Shown here piece after piece: positions 1 to 5,634 of a stretch of DNA of 7,927 nucleotides. Both the position numbers and the translations under genes were made by a program. This DNA comes from CAYRML01 sp964425485 (GTDB lineage: Bacteria; Bacillota; Dehalobacteriia; UBA4068). The number at the start of each line of letters is the position of its first letter. The stretch's first letter is position 1. The stretch covers positions 1 through 7,927 of the forward strand of contig CAYRML010000066.1 of assembly GCA_964425485.1 (NCBI GenBank). The letters are read 5' to 3'. Under the pieces are notes generated by a model. It saw only the letters and a list, made by a program, of their open reading frames with translations, had not been told where the DNA came from and did not search any database.

Positions 1-20
1 CTTTAACATAAAGGAAAAAT

Positions 21-40
21 AAGGTACATTAAGGTACATT
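21..40. repeat. Tandem 10-base direct repeat after rpmJ
   Basis: The decamer aaggtacatt occurs twice in perfect tandem on the plus strand, directly beyond the rpmJ stop codon. The preceding ten bases (11-20, aaggaaaaat) resemble it at both ends, so it could be a third, decayed copy. It lies in the rpmJ-rpsM intergenic space. No function can be assigned; replication slippage is the simplest origin. Confidence 0.6.
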
Positions 41-154
41 TTAACCCTGAGTTTGTTTATGCTTGGTGTTGCGGCAAATCACCATGACTTTACCGCGTCT
101 TTTGATAATTTTACATTTTTCACAGATGGGTTTAACAGATGCTCTGACTTTCAT
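41..154 (-). CDS. rpmJ: 50S ribosomal protein L36
   Basis: This is the 37-residue large-subunit protein L36, too short for most ORF lists but unmistakable. It begins MKVRASVKPICEKCK and ends with HKQTQG. The zinc ligands of the classic (C+) form are all present: C11, C14, C27 and H32. L36 binds 23S rRNA late in 50S assembly, near the GTPase-associated region. The ATG at 154-152 is preceded by a strong AAAGGAGG site around 161-168. It follows infA by 56 bases and normally precedes rpsM, which is not reached in the remaining 40 bases. The zinc-ligand form suggests that, if a zinc-free paralogue exists, it is encoded elsewhere. Confidence 0.96.
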   Translation of the reverse strand: MKVRASVKPICEKCKIIKRRGKVMVICRNTKHKQTQG

Positions 155-169
155 ACCCAATCCTCCTTT

Positions 170-201
170 GCTTTTATCAAGCGAAAGTCAAATTTTGACT
201 T
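170..201 (-). other. Two small inverted repeats in the infA-rpmJ gap
   Basis: The 56-base spacer before rpmJ contains a 17-base near-perfect palindrome (185-201, arms AAGTCAAA and TTTGACTT around one base). It also holds a 13-base hairpin (170-182, arms GCTT and AAGC) that ends right before the rpmJ Shine-Dalgarno sequence. In RNA the first could form about 7 base pairs, mostly A-U. There is no U-tract, so it does not look like a terminator. A role in mRNA processing or rpmJ translation is possible but only inferred. Confidence 0.35.
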
Positions 202-210
202 CTGAAACTT

Positions 211-429
211 TTATTTGTAGCGATAAATTATTCTCCCCCTGCTAAGATCATATGGGCATAATTCAACTGTCACCTTATCTCCAGGCAGGATACGGATATA
301 ATTGGTGCGTATCTTACCGGAAATATGGGCCAAAACCTTATGTCCGTTGGCCAATTCGACCTTGAACATCGCATTGGGCAATGGCTCTACTACAGTGCCA
401 TCGATTTCGATTCCGTCTTGTTTAGACAT
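211..429 (-). CDS. infA: Translation initiation factor IF-1
   Basis: A 72-residue protein, exactly the usual IF-1 length. IF-1 binds the A site of the 30S subunit and works with IF-2 and IF-3 to set up the initiation complex. The whole chain is one S1-like OB fold. The hallmarks visible are GTVVEPLPNAMFKVEL (11-26), NGHKVLAHISGKIR (28-41), NYIRILPGDKVTVEL (43-57) and the C-terminal PYDLSRGRIIYR (59-70). The ATG at 429 has an AAGGAGGT site about seven bases upstream. It sits between the KOW protein gene (40 bases upstream) and rpmJ (56 bases downstream), the standard Bacillota context. IF-1 is identified by length and conserved residues with almost no doubt. Confidence 0.98.
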   Translation of the reverse strand: MSKQDGIEIDGTVVEPLPNAMFKVELANGHKVLAHISGKIRTNYIRILPGDKVTVELCPYDLSRGRIIYRYK

Positions 430-469
430 ATTTTGACCTCCTTGTCATTGCCTCTTCCCTGGTAACTTT

Positions 470-793
470 TCAGTCAGCCAGCAGAACGGACATAGCCTCC
501 CTTATATCTTCATTCGTGACGGGTTGCCCATTTGTCAGCATATCAGCAAGGTCAGCCGCTACCTTGTTGATATGTTGCAAATGACGGCGGTTTTTCTTCT
601 TCGGCTTCTCGATAGGCCTTTCTCGGCCATCAACTAGCCAAATAAAACCATCCTCCAAAGCATAGACCAGATAAAACTCTCCCTGATCACGTCCTTGCTT
701 AGACCTGACTAATTGCCCCAGACTTAAAGATGTTTTGCTTTTGATATCCTCCGGGCAATTAAGACTATTAAGTTGTTCATTTTGTATCTTCAT
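470..793 (-). CDS. KOW-domain RNA-binding protein (L14e-like)
   Basis: A 107-residue protein of the small KOW-domain family that many Clostridia and related Bacillota encode just before infA. Such proteins have been labelled L14e/L6e/L27e-like because of the archaeal and eukaryotic SH3-like KOW fold. The recognisable core is residues 25-78: LGQLVRSKQGRDQGEFYLV (25-43), a middle strand FIWLVDGRERPIEKP (50-64), then a basic run KKKNRRHLQHIN. The tail (about 79-107) is predicted helical and contains NEDIREAM. The first 24 residues are polar and lie outside the KOW core. The start ATG at 793 has a modest GGGTGG site (798-803) with a 4-base spacer. An upstream ATG in the CCATGG stops after three codons. 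RNA binding is inferred from the family; the target and physiological role are not known. Confidence 0.85.
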   Translation of the reverse strand: MKIQNEQLNSLNCPEDIKSKTSLSLGQLVRSKQGRDQGEFYLVYALEDGFIWLVDGRERPIEKPKKKNRRHLQHINKVAADLADMLTNGQPVTNEDIREAMSVLLAD

Positions 794-895
794 TTATCCA
801 CCCATGGGTATGACTTTAAAAGCCATGTCTAAGTCACAAACAACCAGCCAATAGCTATTCATCCAAGGTTATGCCTCAAGACTCGTCACTTGATT
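794..895 (-). other. adk-KOW intergenic gap with palindromes, no map gene
   Basis: This 102-base gap has no open frame of useful size. It holds three perfect or near-perfect palindromes: ACCCATGGGT (800-809), a 17-base imperfect one with one G-T pair (810-826, atgactttaaaagccat on the plus strand) and AATAGCTATT (850-859). The first overlaps the Shine-Dalgarno region of the downstream KOW gene. No good -35/-10 pair was found on the minus strand. In many relatives map occupies the interval between adk and infA; nothing here resembles a remnant of it. The palindromes could be mRNA structure, but they are short and AT-rich, so chance is a real alternative. Confidence 0.4.
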
Positions 896-1549
896 TTAAC
901 TCCAATCTTGACCTAAAGCCTTGCCTAATTCAAGCATAACAGCATTGATAGGTTGATCGCCATCAACAGTATGCAAGATATTTTTAGCTTCATAATAGGC
1001 AATGAGAGGCGCCGTTTGTTCTTCATATATGCTCAAACGATTCTTGACTGTTTCTTCTTTATCATCACTGCGTTGATATAGTTCTCCTCCGCAAGCATCG
1101 CAAACATCTTCTTCGCTGGGAGGATTATAGAGCAGATGATAAATATTACCGCATTTGCGGCACATTCTTCTGCCGGTCAAACGAGTGATCAGCTTATCCA
1201 AAGGCACGTTGATATTTAAGACAGCAGTCAGACCGTCTCTCATTTCCGCCAATAATTCATCTAATGCTTCAGCCTGTTTTACTGTACGTGGAAAGCCATC
1301 CAGCACAAAGCCTTCTTTGCAATCAGGTTGGCTTATGCGATCCTTGATGATGCCGATAGTGATTTCATCAGGAACCAAAAGGCCTTTGTCCATATAAGAT
1401 TTTGCTTCTGTTCCTAAGGGAGTGCCGGAGCTGATAGCAGCTCTAAACATATCTCCGGTAGAAATATGGGGCAAAAACAGCTTTTTGACCAAAACCTCTG
1501 CTTGTGTGCCTTTGCCGGCACCGGGAGGTCCTAATAAAACTATTTTCAT
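896..1549 (-). CDS. adk: Adenylate kinase (zinc-finger LID form)
   Basis: Adenylate kinase converts ATP + AMP to 2 ADP in the cytoplasm. The 217-residue product has the P-loop GPPGAGKGT (8-16), the AMP-binding segment HISTGDMFRAA (28-38), FVLDGFPRT (81-89), and LID arginines in TRLTGRR (122-128). The LID carries four cysteines (C130, C133, C150, C153), the structural zinc site seen in Gram-positive-type enzymes. SDDKEETVKNRL (161-172) and the terminal helix complete the fold. An in-frame ATG two codons upstream (1555) directly abuts the GGAGG, leaving no spacer. The ATG at 1549 is spaced six bases from AGGAGG (1556-1561) and gives the family-typical MKIVLLGPPG start, so I chose it. The gene follows secY by 15 bases and is probably co-transcribed with it. 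All catalytic motifs are intact. Confidence 0.97.
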   Translation of the reverse strand: MKIVLLGPPGAGKGTQAEVLVKKLFLPHISTGDMFRAAISSGTPLGTEAKSYMDKGLLVPDEITIGIIKDRISQPDCKEGFVLDGFPRTVKQAEALDELLAEMRDGLTAVLNINVPLDKLITRLTGRRMCRKCGNIYHLLYNPPSEEDVCDACGGELYQRSDDKEETVKNRLSIYEEQTAPLIAYYEAKNILHTVDGDQPINAVMLELGKALGQDWS

Positions 1550-1555
1550 ATGCAT

Positions 1556-1561
1556 CCTCCT
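1556..1561 (-). promoter_or_regulatory. Shine-Dalgarno that decides the adk start
   Basis: The minus strand reads AGGAGG followed at once by ATGCATATG. The first ATG has zero spacing, while the second has six bases, which is the workable distance. This supports initiation at 1549 and a product beginning MKIV rather than MHMKIV. Confidence 0.8.
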
Positions 1562-1564
1562 GCA

Positions 1565-2821
1565 CTATTTCATAAATCCTTGATAATGCCGCATCAAAAG
1601 CTGGGACTCCATTTGTTTCATGGTATCCAAAGCCACACCGACGGCAATCAATAAGGATGTACCACCAAAGTAAAAATTCAATCCTGTAACACCCATAGCA
1701 ATACTGGGCAGCAAAGCAATAAAGGCCAGGAAAAGACCTCCGGCAAAAGTAACGCGAGAAAGAACTTTATCCAAATAATCTACGGTAGGTTTACCCGGTC
1801 GCAAGCCAGGAATAAATCCGCCATATTTTTTCAGATTATCAGCTATATCCGGCACATTAAATGTTACCGCAGTATAAAAGTAGGTAAAGGCCAATATTAA
1901 AAGGGCATAACAAACCATGTATACCGGATGTTGGAAGCCAAATATATTAGCTATAAAAGCGGCTACAACATTTGATTCCGCAAACATGCTTGCAATCAGG
2001 GACGGCAAAGTCAGAATAGCCATGGCAAAGATGATAGGGATAACGCCGGCCTGGTTGATTTTCATAGGGATATAAGTGCTCTGACCGCCATACATCTTGC
2101 GACCGACAACTCTCTTGGCATACTGTACCGGTATTCGCCTCTGTCCTTCCTGGACTGCGACTATGCCGGCAATAACTGCCAAGGCTATTACTACAAAGAT
2201 AATAACTGTCGCCAGAGAAGCTTCACCTGTTTGCACATACTGAACCATAGAAGAGATCTGGGAAGGCAAACTGACCACGATACCGGCAAAGATAATCAAA
2301 GATATACCGTTGCCTATACCTTTATCCGTAATCAATTCACCCAACCACATCAAAAATACAGTACCGGCAGTTAAAGTCATCGCTACCAAAAAGACATGGC
2401 CAATGCTGGGATCCAAAAAGGCGCTTCTGAGATAAAATGACATAGCCAAAGCTTGGGCAAATCCTAAGAGTACAGTGCCATAGCGCGTGATCTGCATCAT
2501 TTTTTTGCGTCCTTCCGGACCTTCTTTTGACAGTTTTTCAAAATACGGCACAACCATAGTCAACAAATTGAGAATGATTGAAGCATTGATGTAGGGGATG
2601 ATACCCATAGCAAAAACCGTAAATTGTTTTAAAGAACCACCGGAAATAATATCAACAAAGCCAAAAATGGAAGAGCTGAGTAAACTTTGAATAATAGCCG
2701 TATCAATACCAGGTACGGGTATATGCGCTCCAACTCTAAAAACAACAAGCATCAATGCAGTAAAGATGATCTTTTTGCGCAATTCCGCAACTTTCCACGC
2801 ATTAATAAATACTGATAGCAT
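1565..2821 (-). CDS. secY: Protein translocase channel subunit SecY
   Basis: SecY forms the membrane pore of the SecYEG translocon, which exports unfolded proteins with SecA and inserts membrane proteins from ribosomes. The 418-residue product is slightly shorter than the usual 430-445. Ten hydrophobic segments can be placed at about 17-34, 67-92, 114-133, 142-162, 172-194, 203-224, 259-281, 298-320, 356-378 and 384-400. Family signatures include RVGAHIPVPGID (29-40), GIGNGIS (168-174), the cytoplasmic loop GQRRIPVQYAKR (226-237) and GLRPGKPT (339-346) in the second ribosome/SecA-binding loop. Its ATG overlaps the rplO stop by one base (TAATG), with GAGGTGAT just upstream inside rplO, so translation is probably coupled to L15. 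adk follows after 15 bases. The shorter length reflects compact termini, not loss of a membrane segment. Confidence 0.98.
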   Translation of the reverse strand: MLSVFINAWKVAELRKKIIFTALMLVVFRVGAHIPVPGIDTAIIQSLLSSSIFGFVDIISGGSLKQFTVFAMGIIPYINASIILNLLTMVVPYFEKLSKEGPEGRKKMMQITRYGTVLLGFAQALAMSFYLRSAFLDPSIGHVFLVAMTLTAGTVFLMWLGELITDKGIGNGISLIIFAGIVVSLPSQISSMVQYVQTGEASLATVIIFVVIALAVIAGIVAVQEGQRRIPVQYAKRVVGRKMYGGQSTYIPMKINQAGVIPIIFAMAILTLPSLIASMFAESNVVAAFIANIFGFQHPVYMVCYALLILAFTYFYTAVTFNVPDIADNLKKYGGFIPGLRPGKPTVDYLDKVLSRVTFAGGLFLAFIALLPSIAMGVTGLNFYFGGTSLLIAVGVALDTMKQMESQLLMRHYQGFMK

Positions 2822-3258
2822 TAGATCACCTCAACCTTCCCACCCAAGGCAGTAATCTTTTCTGCTGCACCTTTGGTTGTCGGTACTTGTACGGTAAGTT
2901 TTTTAGTAATTTCACCATTGGATAAAATTTTGACCCCGTCCTTGATATTTTTAACAAGACCGGATGTAATCAGCATATCTTCTGTAACAACGGTACCATC
3001 ATCAAATATATTTAATGCTTCCAGGCTCACTTCGGCAATTTCTTTAGAGAAAATATTTGTAAATCCTCTCTTAGGCAGACGTCTATGCAAAGGCATTTGG
3101 CCGCCTTCAAATCCGGGGCGCACTCCGCCGCCGGAACGGGAATTTTGACCGTTGAACCCTCTGCTGGATGTTTTGCCACAGCCAGAACCAGTACCACGAC
3201 CAACCCTGACAGTTTTCTTGCGGGAACCGGGAGCAGGCGATAGTTGATTGAGTTTCAT
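2821..3258 (-). CDS. rplO: 50S ribosomal protein L15
   Basis: L15 is a late-assembly protein that holds together several 23S rRNA domains of the large subunit. The 145-residue product starts MKLNQLSPAPGSRKK. It has the glycine- and arginine-rich rRNA-threading extension (about 18-54, with RVGRGTGSG, RSGGGVRPGFEGGQMPL), then RRLPKRGFTNIF (59-70), and a compact globular C-terminal domain ending in GGKVEVI. A reading frame open upstream to 3294 would add 12 residues and run into rpmD. The ATG at 3258 is chosen because GGGAGGTG (3264-3271) lies five bases before it and the N-terminus matches the family. The stop codon overlaps the secY start by one base. Residue 27 is Cys in GSGCGKT, often Thr, Ser or another small residue in relatives; this is probably neutral. 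Confidence 0.97.
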   Translation of the reverse strand: MKLNQLSPAPGSRKKTVRVGRGTGSGCGKTSSRGFNGQNSRSGGGVRPGFEGGQMPLHRRLPKRGFTNIFSKEIAEVSLEALNIFDDGTVVTEDMLITSGLVKNIKDGVKILSNGEITKKLTVQVPTTKGAAEKITALGGKVEVI

Positions 3259-3277
3259 TCTCACACCTCCCAACTTT

Positions 3278-3469
3278 TTATTTTGCTTCTTCAAATGCTT
3301 CTACTTTAACCAAATGAGCCACTTTATGAGTTTTGCCCAGAATATCAGGAGTGTCTTCCTGAACCACGCTGGAATTAAGCTTTCTCAGCCCTAGGGATAC
3401 TAAAACTGCTTTTTGATTTTTATTATAGCCGATTGGGCTTTTGGTTAAGGTTATTTTAATTTTCGCCAT
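3278..3469 (-). CDS. rpmD: 50S ribosomal protein L30
   Basis: A 63-residue bacterial-type L30, a small alpha/beta protein on the solvent side of the 50S subunit. The pattern is clear: KIKITLTKSPIGYNKNQKA (3-21), the LGLRKLNSSVVQEDTP helix-turn region (26-41) and GKTHKVAHLVKVE (45-57). Length fits the usual 58-63 residues. The ATG at 3469 has an AGGGGGAA site whose first bases overlap the TAG stop of rpsE, so ribosomes ending S5 could reinitiate directly. rplO follows 19 bases later. L30 is missing from some bacteria, so its presence here is mildly informative, and its place between rpsE and rplO is standard. Confidence 0.96.
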   Translation of the reverse strand: MAKIKITLTKSPIGYNKNQKAVLVSLGLRKLNSSVVQEDTPDILGKTHKVAHLVKVEAFEEAK

Positions 3470-3480
3470 GTTCTTTCCCC

Positions 3481-3981
3481 CTAACCCAAAATCTTTTCCG
3501 GAGCCAAGCCTCTCAAGCGGCTTACTTCTTCAACGGTTTTCATGGATTGCAAACCTTGCATGGTAGCACGAACCATATTAATAGGATTGTTGGATCCCAA
3601 AGATTTAGTCAGGATATTCTTTACTCCTGCCAATTCCAATACGGCACGCACAGGGCCGCCGGAGATAACACCGGTACCTTCTGCAGCAGGTTTCAACATA
3701 ACTTTACCTGCGCCATAGCGTCCAACCACAGCATGAGGAACAGTGCCATTGATAACGGGAACATGTATCATGTTCTTTTTGGCATCTTCCACGCCTTTTC
3801 TGATAGCTTCGGGGACTTCCCCGGCCTTACCTAATCCGGCGCCGATATTACCATTACCATCACCAACTACCACCAAGGCGCTGAAGCTGAAGCGACGACC
3901 GCCCTTGACCACTTTGGCCACACGGTTGATATTAACGACTCTTTCTGTTAATTCTAAACTGCCAGCATCTATTCTTGCCAT
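3481..3981 (-). CDS. rpsE: 30S ribosomal protein S5
   Basis: S5 lies near the mRNA entry site and contributes to decoding accuracy and helicase-like unwinding with S3 and S4. The product has 166 residues, as expected. The N-terminal double-stranded RNA-binding-like domain (about 10-75) contains RVAKVVKGGRRFSFSALVVVGDGNG (20-44). The C-terminal domain begins near residue 83 (PHAVVGRYGAGKVMLKPA) and ends GLAPEKILG. The loop around K26-G27-G28-R29 is where spectinomycin-resistance changes occur in other bacteria, and it looks wild type. The ATG at 3981 follows an AAGGAGGGT site with good spacing. It lies 17 bases after rplR, and its stop is embedded in the rpmD ribosome-binding site. Confidence 0.98.
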   Translation of the reverse strand: MARIDAGSLELTERVVNINRVAKVVKGGRRFSFSALVVVGDGNGNIGAGLGKAGEVPEAIRKGVEDAKKNMIHVPVINGTVPHAVVGRYGAGKVMLKPAAEGTGVISGGPVRAVLELAGVKNILTKSLGSNNPINMVRATMQGLQSMKTVEEVSRLRGLAPEKILG

Positions 3982-3998
3982 TGATTACCCTCCTTCGC

Positions 3999-4361
3999 TT
4001 AAAACTCCAGGCCACCTTCTCTGGCGCCGTCAGCCAAAGCTGCGATTCTGCCATGATAGAGAAGTCCGCCACGGTCAAATACTACTTTGGTGATATTATT
4101 GTCTTTGGCTTTTTGAGCCAAGAGCAAACCAACTTGTTTAGCCACTTCCTTATTGCCACCATAAGTGCCTTTTAAAGAAGCGTCCAAAGTGGATGCTGCC
4201 GCCAATGTCACACCTTTATTATCATCGATAATCTGAGCATAGATATGTTTGGCACTGCGGAAAACCGCCAAGCGGGGGCATTCAGCCGTACCAAAAATAT
4301 TTTTGCGGATACGATAATGTTTTTTTGCTCTGATAGCTTTTCTGTTAAGTTTTTTAAACAT
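3999..4361 (-). CDS. rplR: 50S ribosomal protein L18
   Basis: L18 binds 5S rRNA and, with L5, docks it into the central protuberance of the large subunit. The 120-residue product has a basic N-terminal tail (KKLNRKAIRAKKHYRIRK, 3-20) and CPRLAVFRSAKHIYAQIID (28-46). At the end it has VFDRGGLLYHGRIAALADGAREGG (94-117) and the typical terminus GLEF. A TTG six codons upstream (4379) is open in frame, but it falls inside the hairpin arm and lacks a suitable ribosome-binding site. The ATG at 4361 follows AAGGAAGTG (4367-4375) and matches the family N-terminus. The 73-base leader is the longest gap within the r-protein block and contains a stable-looking hairpin, raising the possibility of feedback control. 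Confidence 0.97.
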   Translation of the reverse strand: MFKKLNRKAIRAKKHYRIRKNIFGTAECPRLAVFRSAKHIYAQIIDDNKGVTLAAASTLDASLKGTYGGNKEVAKQVGLLLAQKAKDNNITKVVFDRGGLLYHGRIAALADGAREGGLEF

Positions 4362-4377
4362 CGTTTCACTTCCTTCC

Positions 4378-4419
4378 AAACCACTCCGAAGGATTATATC
4401 CCTTCTTTATCTGTGGTTT
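4378..4419 (-). other. Two-tier hairpin in the rplR leader
   Basis: In the mRNA the arms AAACCAC (4413-4419) and GTGGTTT (4378-4384) pair perfectly over 7 bases. Inside them GAAGG (4401-4405) pairs with CCTTC (4388-4392), extended by AT/AT past one bulged G, around a 3-base loop. The 3' arm ends immediately before the GGAAGGAAGTG ribosome-binding region of rplR. No U-tract follows, so it is not a standard terminator. I infer an mRNA structure that could influence rplR translation or processing; protein binding is untested. Confidence 0.55.
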
Positions 4420-4434
4420 AACTAAAAAGAATGT

Positions 4435-4974
4435 TTATTTTGCGCCGCTCTTACCGGCTTTACGCTTCACATATTCACCGGCATAACGTATACCTTTACC
4501 TTTATATGGTTCGGGCGGGCGAACGCTTCTGATATTGGACGCAAAAGCACCAACTTTTTCTTTATCTATACCTTTAACACTGATTTTTGTGGGAGCCGGA
4601 ACCTCGACCTGAAGATCAGCGCCGGGATCCATTTCCACCGGATGGGAATAACCTACTTGCAAAGCCAATTTATTGCCTTGCATAGAGGCACGATAACCAA
4701 CACCCACTAATTCCAAATCTTTTTTAAAGCCTTCAGTAACTCCAACCACCATATTATAAAGCAATGCTCTGGTCAGCCCATGCAAAGAACGATATTGAGG
4801 ATCATCACTGCTACGGGTCACGGTCAGCACATTATCATCCAAGGAAATGGTGATTTCCGGAGAAAATTCCCTTTTCAAAGTGCCTTTAGGACCTTTGACT
4901 TCTACAGCATTGCCTTCCATGGTCAAGGTCACGCCGGCCGGAACTTCTATAGGCATTTTGCCAATTCTCGACAT
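4435..4974 (-). CDS. rplF: 50S ribosomal protein L6
   Basis: L6 sits near the sarcin-ricin loop and the base of the L7/L12 stalk, where it supports factor binding. The 179-residue product has the two tandem L6 alpha/beta repeats (about 10-82 and 90-165). Markers are MSRIGKMPIEVPAGV (1-15), VKGPKGTL (26-33), LVGVGYRA (89-96), VGYSHPVE (107-114), SNIRSVRPPEPYKGKGIRY (146-164) and the basic tail EYVKRKAGKSGAK. The ATG at 4974 has an AGGAGGTG site directly upstream. The gene follows rpsH by 28 bases and is separated from rplR by the unusually long structured gap. Length and motifs are entirely ordinary. Confidence 0.98.
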   Translation of the reverse strand: MSRIGKMPIEVPAGVTLTMEGNAVEVKGPKGTLKREFSPEITISLDDNVLTVTRSSDDPQYRSLHGLTRALLYNMVVGVTEGFKKDLELVGVGYRASMQGNKLALQVGYSHPVEMDPGADLQVEVPAPTKISVKGIDKEKVGAFASNIRSVRPPEPYKGKGIRYAGEYVKRKAGKSGAK

Positions 4975-5002
4975 ATTTACACCTCCTATAAGCTTTGACC
5001 GA

Positions 5003-5401
5003 TTACCAGATATAGCAGAGAACTTCTCCGCCGAATCCCTGTTTTCTGGCCATTTTATCAGTCATAAGACCGGCTGAAGTAGAAATAATAGCTATACCCA
5101 AGCCACCTAAAACTTTGGGCAGCTCATCTTTTCTGGCATAAACACGCAATCCCGGACGGGATATTCTTTTCAGACCAGTGATAACCTTTTCTTTATTATT
5201 GCCATATTTCAGATACAAACGGACTATACCCTGTTTGCCATCTTCAATATATTCCACATCTTTTATGAAGCCTTCTTCTTTCAGAATATTAGCCATACCA
5301 ATTTTGGTTTTGGAAGCGGGGATTTCCACTTTATCCATATAAACCGTATTGGCGTTTCTGATTCTGGTTAAGAAATCGGCGATAGGATCAGTAACAACCA
5401 T
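5003..5401 (-). CDS. rpsH: 30S ribosomal protein S8
   Basis: S8 is a primary 16S rRNA-binding protein of the 30S platform and, in Escherichia coli, the translational repressor of the spc operon. The 132-residue product shows TDPIADFLTRIRNA (4-17), PASKTKIGMANILKEEGFI (28-46), LKRISRPGLRVYA (77-89) and the C-terminal RNA-binding signature STSAGLMTDKMAR (107-119) followed by GFGGEVLCYIW (122-132). The ATG at 5401 is preceded by AAGGAGGT. It lies between rpsN (33 bases upstream) and rplF, as in nearly all bacteria. No E. coli-like S8 target was recognised near rplE, so regulation by S8 cannot be claimed here. Confidence 0.98.
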   Translation of the reverse strand: MVVTDPIADFLTRIRNANTVYMDKVEIPASKTKIGMANILKEEGFIKDVEYIEDGKQGIVRLYLKYGNNKEKVITGLKRISRPGLRVYARKDELPKVLGGLGIAIISTSAGLMTDKMARKQGFGGEVLCYIW

Positions 5402-5434
5402 TTAATAAAAACCTCCTTCCGTCAACACCCATGC

Positions 5435-5620
5435 TTACCAACTGGATTTAGTAATGCCGGGGATCTCTCCTTTATAGGCCAGCTCACGGAAGCAAATACG
5501 GCAAATACCGAATTTGCGCATATAAGCATGGGGCCTGCCGCAAATGCTGCAGCGGTTATATCCTCTAACGCTGTACTTGGGTGTGCGTTTTTGCTTTATC
5601 AACATAGACGTTTTAGCCAT
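5435..5620 (-). CDS. rpsN: 30S ribosomal protein S14, zinc-binding short type
   Basis: This is the 61-residue type Z S14 of the 30S head, with the zinc ribbon C24-x2-C27 ... C40-x2-C43 intact. Other hallmarks are KRTPKYSVRGYNRC (11-24), RPHAYMRKFGICRICFREL (29-47) and the terminus GEIPGITKSSW. The frame remains open upstream to 5653, which would overlap rplE. The ATG at 5620 is chosen because GAGGAGGG lies just before it and the product then begins with the typical MAKTSM. It starts 14 bases after the rplE stop. Presence of the zinc form at the spc locus is usual for Bacillota; a zinc-free paralogue, if any, would be elsewhere. Some annotators call this form rpsZ. Confidence 0.97.
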   Translation of the reverse strand: MAKTSMLIKQKRTPKYSVRGYNRCSICGRPHAYMRKFGICRICFRELAYKGEIPGITKSSW

Positions 5621-5634
5621 GATTTCCCTCCTCT

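Noticed and set aside
1..39. Minus-strand frame beginning ATG at 39, open to the window edge
   Set aside because: It has no ribosome-binding site, and its 13 codons (MYLNVPYFSFMLK) do not resemble the start of S13. It is probably the non-coding rpmJ-rpsM spacer.
63..245. Plus-strand open frame of 60 codons opposite rpmJ and the infA end
   Set aside because: It is antisense to the certain rpmJ gene, lacks a ribosome-binding site and shows no family features.
830..895. Possible promoter before the KOW gene (TTGAGG followed by AGCTAT about 17 bases later)
   Set aside because: The -10 candidate matches TATAAT poorly, and no better pair was found at normal spacing.
3259..3294. Twelve-residue N-terminal extension of L15
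   Set aside because: It would overlap rpmD and contains the strong ribosome-binding site used for the internal ATG, which gives the standard L15 N-terminus.
4378..4419. Rho-independent terminator between rplF and rplR
   Set aside because: A hairpin is present but no run of U follows it in the transcript; the sequence after it is purine-rich ribosome-binding sequence.
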